Assembly (NCBI GenBank): GCA_030540715.1
Contig: JAUNVQ010000001.1
Location: 96,492-160,491 of the forward strand
Source of the DNA: Actinomycetaceae bacterium
GTDB lineage: Bacteria; Actinomycetota; Actinomycetes; Actinomycetales; Actinomycetaceae
DNA: 64,000 nucleotides
Direction of reading: 5' to 3'
Shown here one piece after another: positions 54,977 through 63,533 of the stretch. The notes beneath the pieces are model-generated. The model had not been told where the DNA came from. It ran no database searches and saw only the letters and a list, made by a program, of their open reading frames with translations. The position numbers and the translations under genes were made by a program. Each line of letters starts with the position of its first letter. Position 1 is the first letter of the stretch.

Positions 54977-55017
54977 TGGGATGAGCAGTGTGTGACACTA
55001 ACGGCACACTCATCCCA
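54977..55017 (-). terminator. Hairpin downstream of the YigZ-family gene
   Basis: TGGGATGAG (54977-54985) and CTCATCCCA (55009-55017) pair perfectly; GTGTG/CACAC pairs can extend the stem inside. The gap 54879-55253 holds no other gene. On the minus strand ATTCTTG follows, a poor T-tail, so it is a likely but not classic terminator. Confidence 0.5.
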
Positions 55018-55253
55018 CAATACACTGACAACACTGAGCTGACGTGAAAGTGAAGGCCGACTCCACGGGGGAAAACCTCAATGAAAATGCGCGTGCATAT
55101 GCCATGCCTAGTGCTGTGACGGCAATACTCATAGCAACGCTCCCATAAACATCTTTCGCTTTATGCTATACATAAGCGATAAAAAGTAGTTGTTCGTTCT
55201 TGTTTCGTGATAACAAAAACCTGTTAATAGTTTTACGCGAAGATGTAAAGTTG

Positions 55254-55973
55254 TCAATTGATAGGTGAATCAACTAACACTGTGTCCCCACGTTTGACAG
55301 TTGCACCCCCTCGCGAGACTTCAGCGACAAGATTGTGAAGCCATTGAAGTTTATTAGGTGTAATACGAGCCTCAATCACGGGGGTACTTCCCCATGTAAT
55401 TCCATGAACATCTACACCATGATTGCGCAGATAGCCCTCAAGTTTGCCCACGTCTTGTGGTGTTGTTGTAATGTGAAGTGCAACAAATGTGATACGTTGA
55501 ATCTTCGGTGCCGCCTGGCAGGCCTGGTCAACAGCGGTTGAATACGCCTCAACTAAACCGCCTTTACCAAGTTTAATGCCACCAAAATAACGGGTAACAA
55601 CAACAGTGACATTCATGAGTCCCGAATATCGTAATGCGTGAAGCATGGGAGCGCCTGCAGTGCCGGCAGGTTCACCGTCATCACTGGATCTTTCTAAAGG
55701 CGAGGATTCATTTTGTGCAATAAGGAATGCTGAGCAATTGTGCGTAGCATCAGCATAGTCATGGCGTATCAGGTCGATAAAATTGCGCGCTTCGCCCTCA
55801 TTGTCGCTTCGACACAAGGACGTAATAAATCGCGAACGTTCCACCGTTGTTGTCACCGTCGTTATCTCACCCAGAGGAAGCGTTAGCATTGGAGTAGTGG
55901 CCGAGGTAGCCCCCAGATCGCTTACGAAAGTTCGGAGGGCAAACTGGGTGAATGGATTGGGGTGGGTGACCAT
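55254..55973 (-). CDS. YigZ/IMPACT-family protein
   Basis: A 239-residue protein of the UPF0029/IMPACT family, which in eukaryotes regulates Gcn2 and in bacteria is of unclear role, perhaps translation-linked. Conserved pieces are RSRFITSLC near 45, ATHNCSAF, the DDGEPAGTAGAPML signature around 98-111 and VVVTRYFGGIKLGKGGL. ATG 55973 is chosen (family-like MVTHPNPF start); a frame 26 codons longer has no support. TACAAT lies exactly 6 nt before it, without SD, so it is probably leaderless. Confidence 0.88.
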   Translation of the reverse strand: MVTHPNPFTQFALRTFVSDLGATSATTPMLTLPLGEITTVTTTVERSRFITSLCRSDNEGEARNFIDLIRHDYADATHNCSAFLIAQNESSPLERSSDDGEPAGTAGAPMLHALRYSGLMNVTVVVTRYFGGIKLGKGGLVEAYSTAVDQACQAAPKIQRITFVALHITTTPQDVGKLEGYLRNHGVDVHGITWGSTPVIEARITPNKLQWLHNLVAEVSRGGATVKRGDTVLVDSPIN

Positions 55974-55985
55974 GGCACTATTGTA
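55974..55985 (-). promoter_or_regulatory. -10 hexamer of YigZ gene, leaderless geometry
   Basis: TACAAT (55985-55980, minus strand), then AGTGCC, then ATG. The 10 bases ACAATAGTGC are shared with the DUF4126 gene's start region. Confidence 0.55.
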
Positions 55986-56039
55986 GCGCAGTAGTGAAAA
56001 CAGGTGAGTAGCACTTATCTGGGATGCCTTGGCGTGTGG

Positions 56040-56125
56040 TATTGAGCGCAATTTGGGTCTATCTAGGAATTATTTTCGCTGCATCAGCCCGGCAGTGATA
56101 AGCTATTGACGTTATTGAGCGCAAT
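56040..56125. repeat. Two copies of a 13-bp ATTG-N4-CAAT element upstream of rpmF
   Basis: TATTGAGCGCAAT occurs at 56040-56052 and again at 56113-56125, 73 bp apart. Each contains the dyad ATTG-AGCG-CAAT. The second copy lies 41 bp before the rpmF ATG. A regulator operator for rpmF is plausible. Confidence 0.45.
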
Positions 56126-56166
56126 AAAATAGCGCAAGCCCTGTAAAAAGAAAGAGGAGCGAGCTC

Positions 56167-56349
56167 ATGGCAGTTCCAAAGAAGAAAATGGCACGCCCGG
56201 CTACTCGCACCCGTCGTGCAGCCTGGAAGGCCACGTGGCCGCAGCTTGTCACGGTGAAAAGCGATGGCAAAGACGTTGTTGTACCACGTCGTTTGAAAAA
56301 AGCCGTTGAAATGGGTCTGTTTGAACCAAGGAATGAGTTCCAAGGCTAA
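56167..56349 (+). CDS. rpmF: Ribosomal protein L32, cysteine-free form
   Basis: A 60-residue ribosomal protein: MAVPKKKMARPATRTRRAAWKA is the standard L32 start. The C-terminal half, VKSDGKDVVVPRRLKKAV, carries no cysteine, so the zinc ribbon of ordinary L32 is absent. This matches the zinc-independent paralogue known in mycobacteria and other Actinobacteria, which in some species is induced on zinc depletion through Zur. AAAGAGGAGCG precedes the ATG. A strong terminator follows, so it is a separate unit. Confidence 0.95.
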   Translation: MAVPKKKMARPATRTRRAAWKATWPQLVTVKSDGKDVVVPRRLKKAVEMGLFEPRNEFQG

Positions 56350-56364
56350 CACCCCGTTTTGTAG

Positions 56365-56399
56365 CCCCGTGTCTTAAGGCACGGGGATTTTTCTTTTTT
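56365..56399 (+). terminator. Rho-independent terminator after rpmF
   Basis: CCCCGTG (56365-56371) and CACGGGG (56380-56386) form a perfect 7-bp stem with an 8-nt loop, followed by ATTTTTCTTTTTT. It lies 15 nt past rpmF. Confidence 0.88.
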
Positions 56400-56457
56400 C
56401 ATGTCATAATGAAGTATTGATATTCAACTGATGAGGAAGTAAAAAGAGGGAAAAACC

Positions 56458-56646
56458 GTGAGCAATAGCAAGGGAATTTACCGTTCACGAAACAATCGTA
56501 TCCTGGGCGGTGTCGCTGGGGGATTGGCCCAGAAATTCGGTGTTGAACCCGGTTTGATGCGACTGATATTTTTTATCAGTATCTTCTTACCTGGCCCTCA
56601 AGTACTCATCTACATTGCGGCATGGATACTGCTACCTGAAGAATAA
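56458..56646 (+). CDS. PspC-domain small membrane protein
   Basis: A 62-residue protein, essentially one PspC domain: LYRSRNNRILGGVAGGLAQKFGVEP at the N-terminus, with the family's GVAGGLA element and one hydrophobic segment at about 34-58. PspC domains are found in phage-shock and envelope-stress regulators. The start is GTG, with AGAGGG about 7 nt upstream. It lies alone between rpmF and the CDP-alcohol phosphotransferase. Confidence 0.85.
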   Translation: MSNSKGIYRSRNNRILGGVAGGLAQKFGVEPGLMRLIFFISIFLPGPQVLIYIAAWILLPEE

Positions 56647-56703
56647 CCAACATGACGCCCTCACTGCGGATGCGTCCTCACCCTCGTTGAAAGAACTACA
56701 TTA

Positions 56704-57438
56704 ATGCCTGAAAAAACGTCTGTCTCATCGTATACACTTCAGCAAAAGATTGCTGCCTGGTCTGTTCACGCTTTCACCATCAGTGGAGTTGTATGGGCCT
56801 GTTTAGCAATGCTGTCAATGGCTTATGGTCGCTATATCGAAATGTGGGGCTGGTTGGCACTGTCCTTGATTGTTGATGCGCTTGATGGAACCCTTGCACG
56901 CCGATATAAAGTATCGCAGGTTGTGCCATGGTTTGACGGAGTAGCACTTGACCTTATCGTTGATTATTTAACGTGGACATTTATTCCAGCTATCTTTATG
57001 TATCGTGTTATCGACTTAGGGCCAAAACCCGTTGCTATGATAATGATGATTATTGTATGTTCGTCATCAATGTTTTGTTACTGCAATAAAGCGATGAAGT
57101 CGCACGACAACTATTTTGTGGGCTTCCCAGCGGCATGGAATATTGTTATTCTGTATCTTTACCTATTGCAGTTTCCTGCATGGGGATCGATTACCACAAT
57201 TCTTGTGATGACTGTCCTTACCGTCTTGCCGATTACCTTTGTTCATCCATTTAGGGTGGCTCATCTGCAGATACCCAATATCCTTGCCACTGTAGTGTGG
57301 CTGTTATGTGTAGCTTATTTGACCTATTTTTATCCTTCAGCACCAATGATTGTCGAGATCGCGTGGTGGGCTTCTGGTATATGGTTTATTGGTGTGGGAA
57401 TTTGGCGGACTTTTCGTCAAAAAACCACGCATCACTAG
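56704..57438 (+). CDS. CDP-alcohol phosphatidyltransferase, phosphatidylcholine-synthase-like
   Basis: A 244-residue membrane enzyme with about seven to eight helices. The signature is DG-x2-AR-x12-G-x3-D-x3-D (Asp61, Gly62, Ala65, Arg66, Gly79, Asp83, Asp87), found in DALDGTLARR and WFDGVALDLIVDYLTW. The standard family has x8 between AR and G; x12 fits the phosphatidylcholine synthase (Pcs) branch, which joins choline and CDP-diacylglycerol. CDP-diacylglycerol would come from PlsC products. PC synthesis is rare in Actinobacteria, so another alcohol (for example inositol or glycerol phosphate) remains possible. The start is ATG with a weak SD. Confidence 0.8.
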   Translation: MPEKTSVSSYTLQQKIAAWSVHAFTISGVVWACLAMLSMAYGRYIEMWGWLALSLIVDALDGTLARRYKVSQVVPWFDGVALDLIVDYLTWTFIPAIFMYRVIDLGPKPVAMIMMIIVCSSSMFCYCNKAMKSHDNYFVGFPAAWNIVILYLYLLQFPAWGSITTILVMTVLTVLPITFVHPFRVAHLQIPNILATVVWLLCVAYLTYFYPSAPMIVEIAWWASGIWFIGVGIWRTFRQKTTHH

Positions 57439-57632
57439 ACATAACAGAGGGAAGAACTTTTATAGGCGTGGTTGCGGTGAACGTGAGCGTGGGGACTTTG
57501 CGCAGTGGATGACTAGAGTGTGGACGACGATACTGCGAAAGTAATGGCGCGCAGTGTCAATGCTGTCATTTTTGTGAAAGAAAATGCTGTATCGTGAATG
57601 CTGGCTGCAGTTCAGGTACGTGTGTGAAAGTA

Positions 57633-58589
57633 CTACACCCGAAGATTCCACTTTGCTTTTTGCAGTTGTGAAACCAGAGTTTTTTCGTGTATATATTTGA
57701 AGGCTTCCAGTAAGATTCCCGAGGCGATGAGGGCCCCGACAACAGCAATCACCCACGGCGGGTAGTTGTCACCTGTAAGCCAAAAATAAATGTAGGGCGC
57801 AATAAAAGTAATTACGGTCACTATCATTCCTAAGAAACGTCGAAAACGCGTGCGTGCAGTAACCATAGCTAATACTCCCCATGTATAGGGAAGCGCAGTT
57901 ACCACGTCGATTGTCCATAAGAGCCCAAGGTCACCTTTAAATTCTTCGATAAGGGCAACGGGTAGTACACGCAAAGTTGAATACAAGAATACGATGACGT
58001 AGGCGATGAACCGAGGGTTTCGTAGCAGGCGTGCCAGCCATGAGCGGTGAGTGTAGCTAATCTGGTGGTCTTCAAGGATGTGAGTAAGCCTGTTACCAAT
58101 ATATTTTGTGTCTACGCCTTCAAGGGCATGGCGAACAAGTTTTTGTGTGTGATGTGACAGTTTATCCCATTGGGCGAAGAGACTTTGGGCAATATCAAGA
58201 GGGCGAAGGGCATAGGGTGTGGTAGAAAGGGTGGAAAGCCGTCCTCCAAAACGCTCTATATGGCGGATAATGTGGTCTCCAAAAATGGACTGCAAGCGCT
58301 GGTAGCCTTCGTCATCGGTATGAAAAATCCATACGCGGCAATCTGTGTTAAGCGCGTGAGAAAGTTCGGTAAGAAACGTTGACGACTGTGGATCAGTGAT
58401 GAGTTCGTTAAGGGACGTAGCTTGGGAACGCTCTAAAAAATAGGCCCGAAAGACATGCGGTGACTGTAGCTCGCCAAGGCGTTGAACACGGCATACTCTT
58501 TTAAATATACGATAATCAATGGGGTATTTCACGAGAAGGCGATGGCGAAGAAGCCCAAAAGGATTGAGCCGGTGTAACCAGGTCGCCAC
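57633..58589 (-). CDS. Unknown membrane protein with soluble N-terminal half
   Basis: I do not recognise this 318-residue protein. Residues 1-170 are polar, with an RVWIFHTDDEGYQRLQSIFG region, and could be a soluble domain. The C-terminal half has hydrophobic segments near 190-210, 225-245, 255-272 and 278-295. The start is GTG with GAAGGAG 7 nt upstream. It is alone on the minus strand between the convergent Pcs-like gene and dipZ. The arrangement (soluble domain plus four helices) resembles small sensory or toxin-immunity membrane proteins, but no motif supports that. Confidence 0.6.
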   Translation of the reverse strand: MATWLHRLNPFGLLRHRLLVKYPIDYRIFKRVCRVQRLGELQSPHVFRAYFLERSQATSLNELITDPQSSTFLTELSHALNTDCRVWIFHTDDEGYQRLQSIFGDHIIRHIERFGGRLSTLSTTPYALRPLDIAQSLFAQWDKLSHHTQKLVRHALEGVDTKYIGNRLTHILEDHQISYTHRSWLARLLRNPRFIAYVIVFLYSTLRVLPVALIEEFKGDLGLLWTIDVVTALPYTWGVLAMVTARTRFRRFLGMIVTVITFIAPYIYFWLTGDNYPPWVIAVVGALIASGILLEAFKYIHEKTLVSQLQKAKWNLRV

Positions 58590-58870
58590 GTTGTGTCTCC
58601 TTCACATGCACGGCTGGTAGTATGTCTTGAACCCAGCCGCGTCGTCTTTTCTAACATATGTATCTACCTTATGACTGTTTTCCAATATAACAGGTAACTC
58701 AAGGAAACACTGATAAAAACCTGAATGGTACATGAGCGATATTTATTTCACAGTTTTCTTGACTGGCTTGAGAGATATGCAGGTTAACGTGTGTCCGCTT
58801 TACCATAATGCAGTGCAGTCCACAAGAATTCAGGGGAGTATCGAAAGATTTTTGTGCCTAAGAACGCATC

Positions 58871-58924
58871 CGCGTACCTTCACATCCTTTTTGGTTCACA
58901 CCAATAGGGATTCAAAGGTACGCG
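58871..58924 (-). terminator. Long inverted repeat downstream of dipZ
   Basis: CGCGTACCTT (58871-58880) and AAGGTACGCG (58915-58924) are perfect 10-bp repeats, with inner TTGG/CCAA pairing around TTCACA. It lies 24 nt past the dipZ stop. The 358-bp gap 58590-58947 holds no supported gene. Confidence 0.55.
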
Positions 58925-58947
58925 AAATAGCGTTATGGGTGCAGTGT

Positions 58948-60651
58948 TTATCCAAAAGTAAATGCGTGAGCACTCACGGATTTATCGAAGGTAAGCGTGA
59001 CAAGTGTGCCTTCCTTAAACTCTGGAAGTGATGCAATATGGTAGAGCCGGTCACTGTCAATCGTGATTGTTTTATCAACAACGTCTTTTCCGAAGGCATT
59101 ATCGTGGCCTTCAATGTTTACCTTTACTTTCGATCCGCTGGGCCCACCAATCACTAAAAACATTTCTTTACCGCTGAAGCGATAACTGAGTGTTGCCCCA
59201 CTGGATTGAGCGGTAATTTTTTCTTCATCTGCTTTCCATTGTCCACCCAGAGTCCATCCGTGAGTTGGGATCTTCTTTTCTGGTGTATATGTGTGTGTGC
59301 CAATATCGTAGAATGGTTCACCCACAAACTGGCTGACACGTTGAGCACCTAAATAGGTTTCAGGAGATTGACCTTGATGCGGTGTTGGGGGTGCTGATGG
59401 AGTGCTGATGGTTTGAGAAACATTGAGTAAATTCTGGATGGCTTTTTCAGTTGTGTCATATTCGCCCTCTCCGAAATGAGTAAAACGAATCGTTCCTTCT
59501 TTGTCAATAAGATATTTAGCTGGCCAATAGTGATTATCGAAGGCTCGCCACGTTGCATAATTGTTGTCCATAGCAACGGGATATTTAATGGATTCTTCTT
59601 TCAAGGCACGTTCAACATTATCGGGTATCTTTTCAAACGCAAACTCTGGAGCATGAACTCCTATAATTTCAAAGCCTTTATCATGATACTTCTCGTACCA
59701 AGAGTTAAGGTATGGCTGAGTGCGGATACAGTTAATACACGAATAGGTCCAAAAGTCGATAAGCACCACTTTCCCGCGCAAATCCTTAAGTTTCAGTGGC
59801 TTCGAGTTAAGCCAATGCTCAATACCCTCAAGTTCAGGAGCTGCATAGTGCGCATTAAACACCTTGCTTTGAGACGTGGAATCTTGAGCATCTTTTGTCT
59901 TCTCTTTGCTGTCTTGAGTATTTTTGCTGTTGGGAATGAGTTTTTCTTCAACTTGTGTTAACCCTGGAATAGCTTGCGCAGCCCACGCCTGAAATGTTCG
60001 ATCCACACCAGTAGCTACCAAAACACCAACAATAATAAAGAGTACTGCCACGCAGCGTTGGAACAATCCTTTTGGATTTGTGGCCCACTCAAACTTGGCA
60101 ATCAGTTTTCGTCCAGCCAAAGAAAATATCAGCAGAGTTCCAGCAAGACCGACAGTGTAAAATCCAAGGTAAACCATTGCCTCTAACGGGCTAAAGGGAA
60201 GAATCGTGGCAATCACCCAGGCATATGTTGGGCTGCAGCTATTAAACACTGGCCCCAGTGCCGCACCTGTCAAAAGAGCAGCCACGGTGGAATGTCGTTG
60301 CTTTTGCGCCTTATCTAGCATGGTGTGCGATGCGGCATCAAAACCTGACTTTGTAGTGAGCTTTGCCCACAGGTCGGGAAATAAAATGAAGATACCCAAG
60401 ATGATGACCAGCACACCTGAAAAAATTTCCCACACACGCGGGTTAATGTTGATAACTAAAGTTGTTGCTTTTAACAAAATAGTGAAAAGCAAAATCGAAA
60501 CAACCAGTGCGCCCGCAATAAGGAAGGGACGGCGGCGATCGTCATTATCGCGAAGACTTCCACCAATGATGACTGGAAGGAATGGTAAAACACACGGCGC
60601 AAAGACAGTGAGGATACCAGCAAGTAATGACAAGATAGCGGTAATGATCAT
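58948..60651 (-). CDS. dipZ: DipZ-type CcdA/thioredoxin membrane protein
   Basis: A 567-residue fusion that carries reducing power across the membrane. Residues 1-220 are the CcdA domain with six helices; Cys20 (FAPCVLPF) and Cys139 (NSCSPTYAW) are its redox pair. A Lys/Ser/Gln linker (about 240-265) leads to an extracytoplasmic thioredoxin/TlpA domain with CxxC at Cys305/Cys308 (WTYSCINCIR), then a C-terminal jelly-roll-like domain from about 430. This is the actinobacterial DipZ layout. ATG 60651 has AAGGA 5 nt upstream; the reading frame is 63 codons longer without support. It probably keeps exported cysteines or c-type cytochrome apoproteins reduced. Confidence 0.93.
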   Translation of the reverse strand: MIITAILSLLAGILTVFAPCVLPFLPVIIGGSLRDNDDRRRPFLIAGALVVSILLFTILLKATTLVININPRVWEIFSGVLVIILGIFILFPDLWAKLTTKSGFDAASHTMLDKAQKQRHSTVAALLTGAALGPVFNSCSPTYAWVIATILPFSPLEAMVYLGFYTVGLAGTLLIFSLAGRKLIAKFEWATNPKGLFQRCVAVLFIIVGVLVATGVDRTFQAWAAQAIPGLTQVEEKLIPNSKNTQDSKEKTKDAQDSTSQSKVFNAHYAAPELEGIEHWLNSKPLKLKDLRGKVVLIDFWTYSCINCIRTQPYLNSWYEKYHDKGFEIIGVHAPEFAFEKIPDNVERALKEESIKYPVAMDNNYATWRAFDNHYWPAKYLIDKEGTIRFTHFGEGEYDTTEKAIQNLLNVSQTISTPSAPPTPHQGQSPETYLGAQRVSQFVGEPFYDIGTHTYTPEKKIPTHGWTLGGQWKADEEKITAQSSGATLSYRFSGKEMFLVIGGPSGSKVKVNIEGHDNAFGKDVVDKTITIDSDRLYHIASLPEFKEGTLVTLTFDKSVSAHAFTFG

Positions 60652-61002
60652 AGTGGTCCTTATTTTTCGCTCGTAAAACAATGTTGGTTCATGGCATTGA
60701 CTGACGCATCGTGTACGAACATCACTATGCGACGCACCGGTGGGATTGTGCGCATAGCAGCGGTGGTTCCACAGCTTGCACACGCGCTCTATAGCGGCAA
60801 AAGGATACACAACGTATCGACAGGACGCACCCATTGCCACAATATGTTGACGTGTAGCAGTTCCAGTTAATGCTTGGAAGCAAGTATAAAATCAGTGACG
60901 CATATTTGTCATGCGGAAGCTCAGATACTAGACGATGCCATTGATACTGTTGGAAGGCAAAGTAGATTTCAGTGCAGTGTTGGGCAAGAAAGGAGGAGGT
61001 AA

Positions 61003-61548
61003 ATGGGAATAAACGTGCGGCGCTTTATCGTTGTTTTGGTGGTAGTTAGTCTACCACTTATTGGTGTTGGCAGATGGTTGTGATGACACCGCGCGAAATA
61101 ATTTCCAACACTGACTTGCCAGACATCCGTGCCGATAAGACGAGTATATTGACAAGGCGCGCACATATGATTGTTAGCGATGGACCAGAAGCCCAAAGTG
61201 AACCAAAGGATAGGTTTGAACGTGCGATTGTGCGCCACCGTGAACAGCTGGCGCAGCAGGGAGAAGTCTTCTTGGGGGGCAATAACCAGTGTGAAAATCC
61301 TGCAGATAACATCCATTTCAGAGGACGAAGCAGCAATTAACGTGGAAGAAACAACGCATCTTGTTCCCAAAGTCGGTGGTACAAAAACTGCCTACACGGC
61401 AAAGCATCAGTTTGTGTTCAAACGTAACAATATAGGGCGCTGGAAGATGGTCGCCGCACATCAGATGGAGCCAAGCGGTTTGCTTCCGTTAGGTGAAGCA
61501 GAAACCTATGTGGCTCCCAATTCTGACTATTTTGAACGAGATGCTTGA
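61003..61548 (+). pseudogene. Secreted protein gene with two frameshifts
   Basis: A very strong SD (AAAGGAGGAGG) precedes ATG 61003. Frame 1 begins MGINVRRFIVVLVVVSLPLIG, a good signal peptide, and stops at TGA by 61083. Another frame from about 61074 continues MTPREIISNTDLPDIRADK to about 61273. At G6 (61274-61279) the proper continuation, TSVKILQITSISEDEAAINVEETTHLV to 61548, returns to frame 1. Joined, the pieces make about 180 residues: a signal peptide or lipid-free anchor plus an NTF2/SnoaL-like secreted domain by general look. The family is not recognised. Removing one G and one base near 61065 gives a continuous protein, so these may be sequencing errors or a true pseudogene. Confidence 0.55.
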
Positions 61549-61749
61549 CCGTGGGGTTTTATCCAATCGTTGAGTTTTTCGGCCAGATGTGTTGTTGTCA
61601 TATCGGCACCGATATTGCAACTCACACTAGTGGCTGGAATCAGAGGGCATCCATGCCCACTTTCCAGATAGTTGAACGAGCACATGATGACTTCATGAGT
61701 GTTGCAAGAGGTTCTGGGCAGACCTTCGACAGTGATAGACTCCTTTCTT

Positions 61750-62019
61750 ATGAGAGCTATCATGACAGTGACAGGACTTGACCACACAGGTATTATCGCC
61801 GCAGTTTCAACAGCGCTGGCTGAACTGGACATCAACATCATCAATGTCTCACAAACATTGATGGATAACTATTTCACAATGATTATGCACATCGAATTCG
61901 ATGAAACCAAGCAGCCTATTGCTTCCATTCAAGAGCGGATGCACGATGTTGAACTCCAACAGTCCCTTCGTATCCGTGTCCAATCCGAGACGCTTTTTGA
62001 AGAGATGCACACGCTATAG
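61750..62019 (+). CDS. ACT-domain protein (UPF0237 type)
   Basis: An 89-residue single ACT domain: ITVTGLDHTGIIAAVSTALAEL at the start and MIMHIEF at the middle. It matches the small ACT proteins encoded beside PFL/UPF0210 genes, similar to GcvR. ATG 61750 gives the family-like start MRAIMTVTG; a second ATG at 61762 is possible, and no clear SD is seen before either. It lies 136 bp upstream of the UPF0210 gene. It probably binds an amino acid; no ligand is shown. Confidence 0.88.
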   Translation: MRAIMTVTGLDHTGIIAAVSTALAELDINIINVSQTLMDNYFTMIMHIEFDETKQPIASIQERMHDVELQQSLRIRVQSETLFEEMHTL

Positions 62020-62155
62020 CGCCTGGCGAAAACAGAGGAACGCAACGGCGTCCTTAGAAAGAATACCCGTGGCAATACGTCACCTACCTCACCACACAAG
62101 AGTTACGCCCCAATAAAACAAACACAAAACGGCCCCCCAAGCGTCGGGAGTATCA

Positions 62156-63523
62156 ATGGACACCTCACGAAATATTTTAGAAACCATCCGCATGATTGAA
62201 GAAGAACGGCTGGATATACGTACCGTCACCATGGGAATCAACCTGTTAGATTGTGCAGATTCCGACACCACAAAAGCTCAGCAACGTATTCGTGAGCGTA
62301 TCCTTCGGCGCGCCGAACACCTGGTGGAAGTTGCCAAAGGTATTGAAGTTGAACTGGGGGTGCCAATCGTTAATAAACGTATCGCCGTCACCCCAATCGC
62401 CCTGGTAGCTGGAGCCTCTGCCATCCACGACGCAGAACAGATGCTCAGTTTTGCCCACACCCTTGATGCAGCGGCAAAAGAAGTAGGCGTTGATTTTATT
62501 GGCGGGTATTCTGCACTGGTAGAAAAGGGTGTGACCACAGCAGATAGCGCCCTCATTAACTCTATTCCCGAAGCCTTAGCCAACACCGATGTTGTGTGCG
62601 CATCGGTCAATGTGGGTTCCAGTCGCGCAGGCATCAATATGTCGGCGGTAGCTCATATGGGCCAAGTGGTCAGTGACGCCGCGCATCTGACAGCCGAGCG
62701 CGGCGCGATTGGTCCAGCCAAACTCGTAGTTTTTGCAAACGCTGTAGGCGATAATCCTTTTATGGCTGGAGCCTTCCACGGAATTGAAGAGGCCGATACC
62801 GTTGTTTCCGTTGGGGTTTCTGGCCCAGGTGTGATTAAACGTGCCGTCGAAAAAGTTGCGGGTCTGCCCGTTGACGAAGTTGCCACGGCCGTCAAGCGTG
62901 CGGCCTTCAAGATTACCCGCGTAGGGCAATTAGTGGGGCGCAGTGCTGCCAACAGATTAGGTGTAGAGTTTGGCATCGTGGATCTGTCATTGGCCCCAAC
63001 AGCAGAAATAGGGGATTCCGTTGCGCGAATTTTAGAAGAAATGGGTCTGGACTGTGTGGGCACACACGGAACAACTGCCGCATTGGCACTGCTTAACGAT
63101 GCCGTGAAAAAGGGTGGCATGATGGCGTGTGGGCATGTTGGTGGCCTTTCAGGGGCATTCATCCCAGTCTCGGAAGATATCGGCATGATAGGGGCAGCCT
63201 CTGTAGGGGCCATCACGATTGACAAATTGGAAGCAATGACCGCAATCTGTTCGGTAGGGTTGGATATGGTGGCGATTCCCGGGGATACACCACCAAGCAC
63301 AATCGCTGGCATGATCGCTGATGAAGCGGCAATAGGTGTGATGAATCATAAAACAACAGCGGTGCGTGTCATCCCGGTTCCAGGTGCCGGAGTTGGCAGC
63401 ATCGTTGATTTTGGTGGACTGCTGGGCCGCGCCCCAGTTATGCCTGTCAACGAAGCATCGTGTGCGGCACTTATTGCACGCGGCGGGCGACTTCCCGCAC
63501 CAGTTCACGGGATGCGCAACTAG
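62156..63523 (+). CDS. PFL family protein (UPF0210/DUF711)
   Basis: A 455-residue protein of the UPF0210 family, distant from pyruvate formate-lyase in fold but without the radical machinery in its function known. Conserved stretches are [36 protein letters not shown] and [12 protein letters not shown]. The gene follows the ACT protein, the usual pairing across bacteria, which suggests an amino-acid-sensing partner system. The reaction is unknown. The SD is GGGAG about 7 nt before the ATG. Confidence 0.9.
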   Translation: MDTSRNILETIRMIEEERLDIRTVTMGINLLDCADSDTTKAQQRIRERILRRAEHLVEVAKGIEVELGVPIVNKRIAVTPIALVAGASAIHDAEQMLSFAHTLDAAAKEVGVDFIGGYSALVEKGVTTADSALINSIPEALANTDVVCASVNVGSSRAGINMSAVAHMGQVVSDAAHLTAERGAIGPAKLVVFANAVGDNPFMAGAFHGIEEADTVVSVGVSGPGVIKRAVEKVAGLPVDEVATAVKRAAFKITRVGQLVGRSAANRLGVEFGIVDLSLAPTAEIGDSVARILEEMGLDCVGTHGTTAALALLNDAVKKGGMMACGHVGGLSGAFIPVSEDIGMIGAASVGAITIDKLEAMTAICSVGLDMVAIPGDTPPSTIAGMIADEAAIGVMNHKTTAVRVIPVPGAGVGSIVDFGGLLGRAPVMPVNEASCAALIARGGRLPAPVHGMRN

Positions 63524-63533
63524 GGGATTTGCG

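Noticed and set aside
58732..59031. 99-residue plus-strand ORF
   Set aside because: Its 3' third overlaps the dipZ end in antisense and the middle is the dipZ terminator; no SD or domain.
61274..61279. G6 tract as a phase-variation switch
   Set aside because: Only six G; a second independent frameshift exists upstream, so switching at G6 alone would not restore the protein.
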